Shown: in pieces, positions 53,217 to 63,200 of the stretch | How the letters are laid out: each line of letters starts with the position of its first letter | How positions within the stretch are numbered: position 1 is the stretch's first letter | NCBI GenBank assembly: GCA_009777485.1 | Contig: WRLT01000003.1 | Span: 62,001-126,000, forward strand | Direction: 5' to 3' | Length of the DNA: 64,000 bases | Source: Bacillota bacterium | GTDB lineage: Bacteria > Bacillota > Clostridia > Christensenellales > Pumilibacteraceae | Translations under genes and position numbers: made by a program | The notes under the pieces: model-generated | Databases searched by the model: none | Seen by the model: only the letters and a program-made list of their open reading frames with translations | What the model was told of the DNA's origin: nothing

Positions 53217-55895
53217 TTAAAAATTGGTTCCGTTGTGCAGTACTCCGCCAACGCTTAACGCATCGCGCGTTACGGCTGAGGTGCTTCCTGTAAATATTCC
53301 TTGCGAATCCCCCGAAAAATTTCCGTAGTGGACTTGCAGGGCGGGCGCGTGATAGAATACGCTGCCTGCGGCTGTACAATTTTCAAAAACATCGTCTGCT
53401 CTGTTTCGTCCCGCAAAGCCGCCTACTCTGATATAATGCTCTAAAACCGTGCTTTCCGAACGCGCTTCCATGCGCACGTTTGCGTCGCAGCGCAGGTAGT
53501 GCATAGAGAAACTGGCGTCGTCGCGCAGATATGACCAGCCTACAAAGCCGCCCGCAGTGGTATACAGAGTAGTATCTGTCCGCAATACGCCGCCAGAAAC
53601 GCTGCAATCGGTAAAGCCTGTGCCGCTTACGTCGGATTCTGCCATACCCACAAAACCGCCCATGCGTATCAAGGCATTTGCAGTAGACGTTATGCCTACG
53701 GTTAAGAAAACTTCGCAATTATTAAAATCAGCGGAGAAAGACCAGCCCGCAAAGCCGCCTATCATAAACCACTGGCTTGTTTCCTCTTGGTTAGAAAGCG
53801 TCATTTCATGTAAAAATACACTACAATCCGTAAATACACTGCCCCCGCTGGCTTGGCCTACAAAGCCGCCCGCAGACGCGGCATGCGCATGCACCGTAAT
53901 TTCGGCAGCCGATGAGGCGGAGGTGCCTGCAAAGCAGTTTTCAAATTCTGCATTTTGTGTGGTGCCTGCAAAGCCGCCCGTATTGGCTTGTGCTAACGTA
54001 GTTACGTTGATTTGGGCAACCGCCGTGCAATCTGTAAAGGTAGAAAATCCCCCTGCCTGCCCGACAAAGCCGCCTGCTGTAACGGTGTCGCTGCCGTGCA
54101 AGGTAAGCACTGCCGAAACCGTGTTGTTTTTAAAGACTGATAAATTAATTGCAGCACCTGCAAAACCGCCCGCCAGTAAAGGTACAACTTGCGTTTGAGT
54201 AGCCATAGTGCCGCTTACCGTACAGTTTTCTATGTGTCCGCCCGTTATGAAAGCCGCCATAATCCCTGCCATAATTCCTGTCGCAACAGACGGAGTTTTA
54301 TCGTTTGTGATATCTATACGGGCGTCTGTTAAGGATAAGCCCGTAAGCGATGCGCCGCTGGTTATTCTTTCAAACAATCCGCCTCTGTCTCCGCTTAAAT
54401 CAATCCGCAGCCCGCTTACGGTTTTACCGTTGCCGTTAAAATGGCCGAAGAATATGCCGCCGATAACATAGTCTGTGTAGGTTGTGCCGCTTAAAGAAAT
54501 ATTTTGGTCTACTCTAAAATAATAGCGGTTGTCGGCACTGCCCAAATAGCGGTTTACGTTTTCTAAGTGTGTGCGGCTAGTAATAATAAAAGGATTGCCC
54601 TCGCTGCCGTTTCCTATTGCATCGGCAAAATGTGAGAACAACGCGGTTACGGTGATGTTTTGCGTTACGGCGGTGTCGGTGCGTGCGGCGGTTAAAACAC
54701 CGTCGGACCAGCCCACAAATCCGTAACCGTTGGCCGTATCCGCAACGGCGGTAACCTGTGTGCCGTTGCCGCCGCTAGGAACGGTTTGCAAAAGATTACC
54801 GCTTAAAGTTCCCCCTGCGGATGCGTTGTATTGCAAATTAAAGGTAGGGATAGGGGCAAAATTGGCGGTAACGGATATGTTTTTCGTTACATTAGTATCG
54901 GTGCGTGCGGCGGTAGAAACACCGTCTGACCAGCCCGTAAACTGAAAGCCTGCGTTGGGTACGGCGGTAACCTGTGTGCCGTTGCCGCCGCTAGGAATGG
55001 TTTGCAAAAGATTGCCGCTTAAAGTTCCCCCTGCGGATGCGCTGTATTGTAAATTAAAGGTAACGGGTATGCTGATAGGGGCAAAATTTGCGGTTACGGT
55101 GATGTTTTGCGTTACATTAGTGTCGGTGCGCGCGGCGGTAGAAACACCGTCTGACCAACCCGTAAACTGAAAGCCTGCGTTGGGTATGGCGGTAACCTGT
55201 GTACCCGACCGCCCTCTGCGTACAACCTGTGCGGTTTCGCCCACGATGGTTCCGTTTGCGCCGCTTTGGTACGTTATTTCAAATTCCGCCGAATTTCTAA
55301 CAACTAGGTAGCCGCTTAATATCCCGATAAACAGCAAAAGCGTCAAAACTAACGCGGTGATTATAAAAGGCTTTGCGCGCTTTTTGTTTTCTTTTTCTTT
55401 TTTACGGTTTTGTTTTCTTTGTTGCGCTTGTTGCTGTGCGTAAGCTTGTCGTGCATAGGCTTGCTGTTGTGCTTGCTGTTGTGCTTGTTGCTGCGCTTGT
55501 TGTTGCGCGTATGCCGCTTGTTGCTGCGCGTAAGCCTGCTGCTGTGCATAGGCAGCTTGTTGCTGCGCCTGCTGCTGTGCATAGGCTTGTTGCTGTGCGT
55601 AGGCTTGCTGTTGCGCAGATTGCTGCGCTTGTGATTGGTTAGTCGCTTTGCTTGCTGCTTTTTGTGCGCGCGCTTGCGCCTTTTCGGCTAATTGTGCGTC
55701 GTATTGTGCGCGTTTATCCGAATCCGTCAAGGTTTCGTAGGCACTGTTTAATGCCGACATCTTTTTTTGCCCGTAAGCGGGGTCTCCCTTATAAATGTCG
55801 GGATGATATTTTTTAGCCAACGACTTAAACGCCGTTTTAATTTCTTCTACGCTTGCAGAAGGTTTAACATGCAATTGTTCGTAAAAATTTGCCAA
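53217..55895 (-). CDS. Transmembrane J-domain protein with extracellular B-repeat and GLUG-like regions
   Basis: Residues 1-67 form a J domain (FYEQLHVKPSASVEEIKTAF, HPD at 31-33) that should stimulate DnaK in the cytoplasm. Residues 87-160 are almost only Gln, Ala and Tyr, in QQQAYAQQQ-type repeats. A basic stretch (RKQNRKKEKENKKRAK) precedes one membrane helix (177-199). Outside lie three repeats of about 70 residues resembling InlB B-repeats (NAGFQFTGWSDGVSTA, TDTNVTQNITVTANFAP), and then about 470 residues of GLUG-like beta repeats (AGGFVGQASGGSVFTDC). The start is TTG 55895 behind GGAGGAGG. The linkage of a chaperone cofactor to an adhesin-type exterior is unusual. Confidence 0.85.
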   Translation of the reverse strand: MANFYEQLHVKPSASVEEIKTAFKSLAKKYHPDIYKGDPAYGQKKMSALNSAYETLTDSDKRAQYDAQLAEKAQARAQKAASKATNQSQAQQSAQQQAYAQQQAYAQQQAQQQAAYAQQQAYAQQQAAYAQQQAQQQAQQQAQQQAYARQAYAQQQAQQRKQNRKKEKENKKRAKPFIITALVLTLLLFIGILSGYLVVRNSAEFEITYQSGANGTIVGETAQVVRRGRSGTQVTAIPNAGFQFTGWSDGVSTAARTDTNVTQNITVTANFAPISIPVTFNLQYSASAGGTLSGNLLQTIPSGGNGTQVTAVPNAGFQFTGWSDGVSTAARTDTNVTKNISVTANFAPIPTFNLQYNASAGGTLSGNLLQTVPSGGNGTQVTAVADTANGYGFVGWSDGVLTAARTDTAVTQNITVTALFSHFADAIGNGSEGNPFIITSRTHLENVNRYLGSADNRYYFRVDQNISLSGTTYTDYVIGGIFFGHFNGNGKTVSGLRIDLSGDRGGLFERITSGASLTGLSLTDARIDITNDKTPSVATGIMAGIMAAFITGGHIENCTVSGTMATQTQVVPLLAGGFAGAAINLSVFKNNTVSAVLTLHGSDTVTAGGFVGQAGGFSTFTDCTAVAQINVTTLAQANTGGFAGTTQNAEFENCFAGTSASSAAEITVHAHAASAGGFVGQASGGSVFTDCSVFLHEMTLSNQEETSQWFMIGGFAGWSFSADFNNCEVFLTVGITSTANALIRMGGFVGMAESDVSGTGFTDCSVSGGVLRTDTTLYTTAGGFVGWSYLRDDASFSMHYLRCDANVRMEARSESTVLEHYIRVGGFAGRNRADDVFENCTAAGSVFYHAPALQVHYGNFSGDSQGIFTGSTSAVTRDALSVGGVLHNGTNF

Positions 55896-55996
55896 CCTTA
55901 GTTAAACCTCCTCCTGTTTTGCCATAATCATTATATCGCACATTCTGCCAAAAGTCAACAAATTTCCGTTGCGTACACTACGCTAAAAAGGGCGGC

Positions 55997-56026
55997 TTGA
56001 CAGTTAGGCAGGTTTTGTGGTATACT
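55997..56026 (+). promoter_or_regulatory. Promoter of the phosphotransferase-like gene
   Basis: TTGACA (55997-56002) and TATACT (56021-56026) are 18 bases apart. GGAGG at 56038-56042 lies nine bases before the ATG. Confidence 0.75.
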
Positions 56027-56051
56027 GTATGCGTAATGGAGGTTAGACCGC

Positions 56052-57044
56052 ATGAAAAGTTTAACTAAAATTAAGTTGGATAACGAAACGATTGCGCGCC
56101 TTTTTTTAGCGGCGGGCATTGACGGAATAGAAAAAATACAGCCGCTGATTGCAGGCGAATTTAACAGCGTGTTTTGCGTTTCGACAAGCAGCCAAAAATA
56201 TGTAATAAAAATTGCGCCGCACGAACATACAGAGGTTTTAACGTATGAAAAAAATCTTTTGCGGCAAGAGTTAGATACGTATGCGGTAATGTGCGGAAAA
56301 ACTCAGATTAAAACGCCGCATATCTATTATTCGGACTTTTCTAAAACTTTAATCCCTGCCGAATTTTTTATTATGGAGTACTTGCCTACCCCTACGCTTG
56401 CGCAGATAAAGCTGAAAAAAGAAAAAAAGCTAGCAATAAACGTGCGGTTGGCAGAGTTTTTAGGTGAACTGCACCGCATAAAGGGCGCGGGTTTCGGCTA
56501 TGTGCAAAACGGCTTACACCCCGATTGGTACACGGCGATAAAAGACATGATTAGCAATTTAATTGCGGACGCCGCGCGGAAAAATAAAAAGCTGCACGGC
56601 GGGCATAAGCTTTTAGCGTATGTGGAAAAGCATAAAGAAATCCTGCAAAAGGTAGACGCTGTTTTAGTTAATTTTGATTTGTGGGACGTGAATGTTTTTT
56701 ATGCGGAAAAGCAAAACGGCTGCGATTTATCGCTCATCGACCCAGAACGCAGTTTTTACGGCGACCGCTTAGGCGATTTTATTGCGGTGGACGTAATGAG
56801 GGCGTTAGAAAAAAAGCGGTATCTGTTAGAGGGCTATCATATATCCGCCGATGTGCAGCTAGAAATTTCTGCGGAAGAAAAAATCCGCTATTATATTTTA
56901 AAAGCGTATTTAGCTTTAATAGTTTTAACCGAAAGGCATTACCGCTACCAAAAAACGCAAGGCAAGTATTGGCTGAATACCTTAATAGGCAAAATGTTTT
57001 TATCGGATAGCTTAAAAAGGTTGAGGAAGTTATCGGTGGAATAG
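56052..57044 (+). CDS. Aminoglycoside-phosphotransferase-fold (APH) kinase-like protein
   Basis: The N-lobe has the nucleotide-binding pattern GEFNSVFCVSTSSQKYVIKIAP with the catalytic-Lys region VIKIAP, and the hinge FFIMEYLPTPTL follows. The catalytic loop reads VNFDLWDVNVFY, in which the usual His-x-Asp is Asn-x-Asp while the Asp and the metal-binding Asn are kept. The second metal Asp is in LSLIDPERSFYGD. The 330 residues fit APH/choline-kinase/fructosamine-kinase-like proteins. The substrate could be a sugar, an amino sugar or a small alcohol. It has its own promoter and stands alone. Confidence 0.8.
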   Translation: MKSLTKIKLDNETIARLFLAAGIDGIEKIQPLIAGEFNSVFCVSTSSQKYVIKIAPHEHTEVLTYEKNLLRQELDTYAVMCGKTQIKTPHIYYSDFSKTLIPAEFFIMEYLPTPTLAQIKLKKEKKLAINVRLAEFLGELHRIKGAGFGYVQNGLHPDWYTAIKDMISNLIADAARKNKKLHGGHKLLAYVEKHKEILQKVDAVLVNFDLWDVNVFYAEKQNGCDLSLIDPERSFYGDRLGDFIAVDVMRALEKKRYLLEGYHISADVQLEISAEEKIRYYILKAYLALIVLTERHYRYQKTQGKYWLNTLIGKMFLSDSLKRLRKLSVE

Positions 57045-57075
57045 CGTTTCCTTTGAAGGGGAGTTTTTAGGGGGG

Positions 57076-58107
57076 TTATTTTCTATATATGATTTTGGCT
57101 TTGCAGAATTTTTTCCATTTTTTAACCCATTTTTTGGAGTTCTTTTTGTTTACATAAATGGCTTGAAGGTTTTTGCAATCCCTAAACGCATAATCCCTGA
57201 TTTCCGTTACCGAATCAGGGATAGTGATAGAAGTTAGGCTTGTGCAATACGCAAACGTATAGCTCCCGATACTCGTTACTTTACTACCGCTTTCAAATAT
57301 TACGTTGGTTAAACCTGTGCAGCCCTCAAACGCACCATACCCGATTTCCGTTACCGAATCGGGTATAGTAATAGAGGTTAAACCTGTGCAACCATCAAAC
57401 GCACCACCCCAAATACTTGTTACCGAATTGGGGATAGTAATAGCTTTTAGGCCTGTGCAGCCCTCAAACGCACCACAACCGATTTCGGTTACCGAATCGG
57501 GTATAGTAATAGAGGTTAAGCCTGTGCAATCTCTAAACGCAGTATCCCCGATTTCCGTTACCGAATCGGGAATTTTTATAGAGGTTAAGCCTGTGCAATA
57601 CGCAAACGCAGACCGCCCGATTTTGGTTACCGAATTGGGGATAGTGATAGCTTCTAGGCCTGTGCAACCCTCAAAAGTACCACAACCGATTTTCGTTACC
57701 GAATTGGGGATTTGTATTGAGGTTAAGCTTGTGCAATATGCAAACGTATAGCTCCCGATACCCGTTACTTTACTACCGCTTTCAAATATTACGTTGGTTA
57801 AGCCTGTGCAATCTTGAAACGCACCCTCTTCGATACTCGTTTCACACGCACCTCCCTCGATACTCGTTACCGAATTGGGTATAGTGATAGCTTCTAGGCT
57901 TTTGCAATCCCTAAACGCACCGTACCCGATTTCGGTTACCGAATTTGGGATTTTTATAGAGGTTAAGCCTGTGCAACCCGCAAACGCATAGCTCCCGATA
58001 CTCGTTACCGAATTGGGGATTACCACATGGCTGTCGTTACCTTTGTATTTTGTAACAACTCCGTTAATGATTTCGAAATCGTTTTTTGCCTCGTTTTGTG
58101 TTTTCAT
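57076..58107 (-). CDS. BspA-type leucine-rich-repeat protein without signal peptide
   Basis: Twelve LRR_5 repeats of about 23 residues fill the protein, for example YGAFEGCTGLTSITIPDSVT. The repeats are highly similar to each other and to those of the LRR lipoprotein at 31 kb. There is no signal peptide or lipobox: it begins MKTQNEAKNDFEIINGVVTKY. It ends in a very basic tail (KKNSKKWVKKWKKFCKAK). It may be cytoplasmic, secreted by another route, or a fragment shuffled from a surface protein. It is convergent with the APH-like gene. Confidence 0.85.
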   Translation of the reverse strand: MKTQNEAKNDFEIINGVVTKYKGNDSHVVIPNSVTSIGSYAFAGCTGLTSIKIPNSVTEIGYGAFRDCKSLEAITIPNSVTSIEGGACETSIEEGAFQDCTGLTNVIFESGSKVTGIGSYTFAYCTSLTSIQIPNSVTKIGCGTFEGCTGLEAITIPNSVTKIGRSAFAYCTGLTSIKIPDSVTEIGDTAFRDCTGLTSITIPDSVTEIGCGAFEGCTGLKAITIPNSVTSIWGGAFDGCTGLTSITIPDSVTEIGYGAFEGCTGLTNVIFESGSKVTSIGSYTFAYCTSLTSITIPDSVTEIRDYAFRDCKNLQAIYVNKKNSKKWVKKWKKFCKAKIIYRK

Positions 58108-58151
58108 TGATGCGTGCCGTCCTTGATTTTTTATTTTTTATTTATTATTTT

Positions 58152-58439
58152 TTCTTTCTTTCCATTCCATACGGGAGTATAGGCTTTTCTTTCCACCCCA
58201 CCCCTACGGGGCAATGGGTCGTTCGTTCCTCACTCCCCGCTTTGGCTAAAAACACGATGTGTTTTTGCGGCTAAAGCCGCCGCGTCGCGCCTACAAGAGG
58301 GGAATTTTTTAACGGTCTATTTCCGTAGGACAATCAATGAGGGAGATTTTTTGCTGTTTTTTTAAAAAAAATAAATAGCAATAATTTGTAAGTTGTAAAT
58401 TGTAAATTGTAAATTGTAAGTTGTAAGTTGTAAATTGTG
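58152..58439 (+). repeat. Modular 3'-end repeat, copy R11
   Basis: TTTCTTTCCATTCC and GGCTTTTCTTTCCACCCC are followed by GGCAATGGGTCGTTCGTTCC, TGGCTAAAAACACG, GATGTGTTTTTGCGGCT, GCGCCTACAAGAGGGGAATT, an ATCAATGAGGGAGATTTTTT unit, AAAATAAATAGCAATAATTT and eight TTGTAAR units. The tail ends 5 bases before the stop of ygiQ. It fills the 336-bp gap; no gene is seen. Confidence 0.8.
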
Positions 58440-58443
58440 ATTT

Positions 58444-60234
58444 TCAATACAGTTGTTGACGTAGTTTTGCAATTAAATCCTCGCGCCCAGCTAGTGTTAG
58501 GGCTTGGATTACTAGGGCGCGGTTTTTGGGTAGGCGGTATTGCAAGAGGGCGCGCTGCATGGCTTTTTCTTGCTTGGTTTTGGCAACATAGAGTTGCTCG
58601 CCCGTGCGCGGGTCGGTTTGGGTGTAGTACATCGTAGTAGAAAGCGTAGCGGGCGTGGGATAAAAATCCTGCACCTGCAACGGCATATAGCGGATATCCA
58701 TGAGGTATTCGGTAAGCTTTGCCGCGTCCGCTAGCGTACAGCCTGGATGTGAGGATACAAAGTACGGTACCAGGTATTGTTCTTTTCCTGCTTTGTGCGA
58801 GGCTTTATAAAATTCGTCCGAAAATTTTAGGTATGCGGAAAACGGCGGCTTGTTCATAAGCCGCAAAACATTGTCGGAAACGTGTTCGGGGGCGACTTTT
58901 AACTGCCCCGAAACATGGTGCGCCGCTAATTGATTGATAAACGTTTTGTCGGGGTCTAGGTTGACGTAGTCGAACCGCACGCCGCTTCGCACAAACACCT
59001 TTTTTACGCCTTTTATGCTTTTGGCGCGGTGCAGCAGGTCGGCGTAATGCTTATGGGAGGCGGTAAGATTTTTGCACGGCGTATAGCCGATACAATCTTT
59101 ATCGCGGCACGCGCCGTCTGTTTGGCTTTTGGCGCAGGGCGCGCCGTAAAAGTTTGCCGTAGGTCCGCCGATATCGTGGATGTATCCCTTAAAGCCGTCT
59201 AGTTGGGTTAGGCCTTGTATTTCTTGCATGATGCTGTCTGCGCTGCGCCGCGCTATCTGTTTGCCTTGATGGTACGTCAGCGCGCAAAACGAACAGTTTC
59301 CGTAGCAGCCTCTATGCGCCGTAACCGAAAATTTAACCTCCTCTATCGCGGGGACGGAAGTGTAAGAGGGGTGCGGCGCGCGCATAAAGCTAAGGCTGTA
59401 TACGCGGTCTAATACGGCTTGGGTAACGGGCGCGGCGGGCGGATTGACAACGGTAAAGTGTTCGTTATCTTGCTTTTGAATAATGCCCTTTCCGTTTGAC
59501 TCTTGTGCTTGTATAAAGGCTTTTGCGTACAGTTTTTTATCGGTTGAGACGCGCTCATGCGACGAAATGATTGTGTATTTTTCGCTGCCGCCCTCCGAAA
59601 TCGCCTTTTTAACCGCCTTAGACGCGGACGCAAGTGTGGTTAGATAGGCTGTTCCTTTAATGTCCTTAACCTTAGAAAGCGGAATGTTTTTGCGGGCGCA
59701 AGCGCAAATTTCTATTATCGGATTTTCTCCCATGCCGTAAATCATAAGGTCGACGGGCGCGTCGAAGCAAATGGAACGGCGCACCGAATCACTCCAATAA
59801 TCGTAGTGTGAAAGGCGGCGCAGTGAGGGTTCGATGCCGCCCGCGATTACGGGCGTATCGGGATACAGACGCTTTAACGCCTTGCTGTACACCTCTGTAA
59901 CGCGGTCGGGCCTGCGCCCCGCCTTGCCTAAATTGCTGTATGCGTCATCTTTGCGCTTAGTTAAGGCGGCGGTATAATTGTTTACCATAGAGTCCACTAC
60001 GCCAGCCGAAATTAAAAACGCATGGCGCGGCGCACCCAGTGAAGTAAAGTCTGCATCCAAAACGGGCTGCGGCAAAACGGCAACTGAAAAGCCTTCCGCT
60101 TCTATGAGCCGTGCGATTAAGGCATGCCCGAAGGAGGGATGGTCTACGTATGCGTCCGCGCTAACTACAATAAAGTCGGGCGTTTCTATGCCAAGCTTTG
60201 CAAGAGCGGATTTACTAATCGGTAAAAACGGCAT
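58444..60234 (-). CDS. YgiQ-family radical SAM protein
   Basis: The radical SAM motif CYGNCSFC (Cys near 309, 313 and 316, in TAHRGCYGNCSFCALTYHQG) follows an N-terminal domain of about 270 residues that contains PVIAGGIEPSLRRLSHYDYW, characteristic of YgiQ. C-terminal segments include DIGGPTANFYG, KVAPEHVSDNVL and QVQDFYPTPATLSTTMYYT. The reaction of the family is not established. The 596-residue length is normal for the shorter members. The start codon directly abuts the purL stop, so the genes are co-transcribed. Confidence 0.93.
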   Translation of the reverse strand: MPFLPISKSALAKLGIETPDFIVVSADAYVDHPSFGHALIARLIEAEGFSVAVLPQPVLDADFTSLGAPRHAFLISAGVVDSMVNNYTAALTKRKDDAYSNLGKAGRRPDRVTEVYSKALKRLYPDTPVIAGGIEPSLRRLSHYDYWSDSVRRSICFDAPVDLMIYGMGENPIIEICACARKNIPLSKVKDIKGTAYLTTLASASKAVKKAISEGGSEKYTIISSHERVSTDKKLYAKAFIQAQESNGKGIIQKQDNEHFTVVNPPAAPVTQAVLDRVYSLSFMRAPHPSYTSVPAIEEVKFSVTAHRGCYGNCSFCALTYHQGKQIARRSADSIMQEIQGLTQLDGFKGYIHDIGGPTANFYGAPCAKSQTDGACRDKDCIGYTPCKNLTASHKHYADLLHRAKSIKGVKKVFVRSGVRFDYVNLDPDKTFINQLAAHHVSGQLKVAPEHVSDNVLRLMNKPPFSAYLKFSDEFYKASHKAGKEQYLVPYFVSSHPGCTLADAAKLTEYLMDIRYMPLQVQDFYPTPATLSTTMYYTQTDPRTGEQLYVAKTKQEKAMQRALLQYRLPKNRALVIQALTLAGREDLIAKLRQQLY

Positions 60235-63200
60235 TTACTTAAAATACCCTACTCCCGCCTCGAAGATACGGGTAAGGGCTTGAATATCTGCGTTTTTCAT
60301 TAGGTTGCCGCCCATGCGCTCGCAATGCCCCATTTTGCCTAATATGCGGCCGTCCGCGCTGGTTAGGCTTTCGATTGCCGCTGTTGCGCCGCCGGGATTA
60401 AACGGGCTAAGCATAGACGCGTTGCCGTTGAAATCTGCGTACTGAGCGGCAATTTGTCCGTTTTTAATAAGCACTTGCAGTTCGTCGTCGGATACAATCA
60501 GTCTGCCCTCTGCGTGTGAATATACGGTAGAGTATACGCCGTCCGCCGTGCAGTTGCGCATCCACGGAGATAGATTGGAAGAGAGGCGCACGCGGCAAAT
60601 AGACGCGGTATGACGTGCAAGCGGGTTAAACGTAAAGGTGCCCTTTAAAAGCCCCATGCGCACCAGCGCGGAAAAGCCGCTGCCTACCCCTAAAATTAAG
60701 CCGTCGCGCTTTTCTGTAAGCCCACGCAATGCATCTGTAAGTGCTGCGTTTTTAAAGACATTTGCCATAAGCTTTCCTGCGTTGCCCGGCGCGTCGGGAT
60801 AAGACGCACCGCCCGCAAACGCTAAGATGTTGCACGCTTTTATACGCGCCGTCAGTTCTTTAACGGATTCTTCCAAATCCTTTGCGCTGCGGGTGCGGAT
60901 AACAAATTGTTCGACAGCTGCGCCCGCGTTTTCGAAGCTTTTTGCCAAATCGTATTCGCCGTGCGTTCCTTCCGCTATCGGGATAAGCACCGTAGGCTTA
61001 GCGATTTTTTTCTTGGCGGTAAGTATTTTTTTGGCGGCAAAATCTATGTTTTCCGCCTTTTCGCCTGTGTCGGGCGCGATAAAAGGAAATACGGCTTTAA
61101 AGGGGTCTGTAAAGGCACGCCCCGCGTCTTGAATCGACAGCGTATCATCGCCGCCGAAAGTAAATTGCTGCGCCTGCGTTACCTCGCCCATGTACTCTAA
61201 CGTGTAGCCTACAAAGTCGTCCGCGCGGTCGGTAGCAAATAAAATATCGCCCCATGCGGGTGTAAAATAATCCTCTTTTTTGGCAGCGAAATTAAAACCA
61301 AAGCCGTTGCCTAAGCACGATTTGGCTATCGCCGCCGCCGCGCCGTCCGATTCGGTAATGGAGGCAAAGTCTATAATGCCTCTTAAAATTTCGCCTTGGA
61401 AGAGGTGTAAAAATTCTTTAATGCTTTCTATATCGGGGATTTTTGCCGCATTTTTGGGCAGCTTATAACGGTACACCTTTTGTCCCGCACGGCTAAGCAC
61501 GTTGGTGATTACGCCGCTTGCCTTGCCTACTCCTAACGCAAACGAAATCAGTGTGGGAGGAACATCGATTTTTCCAAAGCTGCCGCTCATGGAGTCTTTG
61601 CCGCCGATTGCTGCCGTTTCTAGCCCTAACTGTGCCGTAAGCGCGCCTAAGAGTGCAGAAACGGGCTTGCCCCAGCGTTGCGGTTCTGTGCCTAAACGCT
61701 CGAAAAATTCTTGAAAGGTTAACCGAACCGAAGCAAGCGGAACGCCCGCCGCCACTACCTTGATTACCGAACAAAGCACCGCATACAACGCGCCCGTAAA
61801 GGGTGATTCTTCGGATAAATACGGGTTAAAGCCGTGCGCGCAAACCGTGCAGGTATCGGTGTCGCCGCTTTGAACGGGCAGCTTTGCCGCCATGTTTACG
61901 GCAGGAGTAAGGCTGTATTTGCCGCCCAGCGGCACTAATACCGAACCTGCGCCGACGGTGGAGTCGAACATTTGCACTAAGCCCTTTTGGCTTGCGGCGT
62001 TTTCTAAGCCCAGTGCCGCCCTCAGTGCGCCCGCGCCGCCGCCTTTTTTATAGCCTGCGGCAACCTCTTTATAAAGTGTGTCAAAATATTTAACAGGCTT
62101 TTCGTGAATTTGCGCCGAAGCCGATTGCGCCGCGCCGTTTGTATTTAAAAACTTGCGGCGTAAATCTAAAATAAGGTTGCCTGCATGATACATACGCAAG
62201 CGTCCCGTATCGGTTACCTGCGCAATCAGCGAAGCGTCTAAATTTTCGGCGGCGCAAAGCTTTATAACCTTTTCGGCATCTTTAGCGGCAACAACAACCG
62301 CCATGCGCTCTTGCGATTCGGAAATAGCGATTTCGGTAGCCGAAAGCCCTGCGTATTTTAACGGAACGGCGTCTAACTGAATATCTAAGCCGTCCGCCAA
62401 CTCTCCTACCGCTACCGACACGCCGCCCGCGCCGAAGTCGTTGCAGCGTTTGATGCGCTTAGTTAATTCGGGGTTGCGGAACAGCCGCTGCATTTTGCGC
62501 CCGATGTAAGCCGTGCCCTTTTGCACCTCTGCGCCCAGTACGTCTAAGGCGTCCGCGCTTTGCGTGCGGCTGGAACCCGTTGCGCCGCCGCAGCCGTCGC
62601 GCCCTGTATTTCCGCCTATCAGCAGTACAACATCGCCTGCGGCGGGCTTTTCTTTAATGATGTTTTTAGCGGGCGCGGCACCCGTCAAAAAGCCTGCCTC
62701 CATGCGCTTGGCAACGTAGCCAGGATGATAAAACTCGGTAACAAGCCCGCCCGCAAGCCCTGCTTGATTGGCGTAAGAGGAAAACCCCGCCGCCGCGACA
62801 GACGAAATTACGCGCTGCGGCAGCTTGCCTTTAAGCGTGGATTTTATGGGTGCGTTAATGTCCGCCGCACCCGTTACGCGCATAGAGTGGTACACGTACA
62901 CGCGCCCTGAAAGCGGGTCGCGTATGCCGCCGCCTAACGCGGTTGCCGCGCCGCCGAACGGCTCGATTTCGGTAGGATGGTTGTGCGTTTCGTTTTTAAA
63001 CATAACAATCCAGTCCTCTGTTTTGCCGTTCACCTCTGCGGGTACGCGGATGGAACAGGCGTTAACCTCTTCGGAAATATCTAAATTGGCTAATTTGCCG
63101 CATTCTTTTAGCTCGCGCGCGCCGATGGTGGCAATATCCATAAGCGAAGGATACTTGTCGGGGCGTCCCTTGTAATGCTTGTTAAACAAGCCCAAATACG

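Noticed and set aside
55361..55642. Open frames in both directions over the Gln/Ala-rich part of the J-domain gene
   Set aside because: They are shadows of CAG/GCA-type codon repeats, and the J-domain frame is continuous and well supported.
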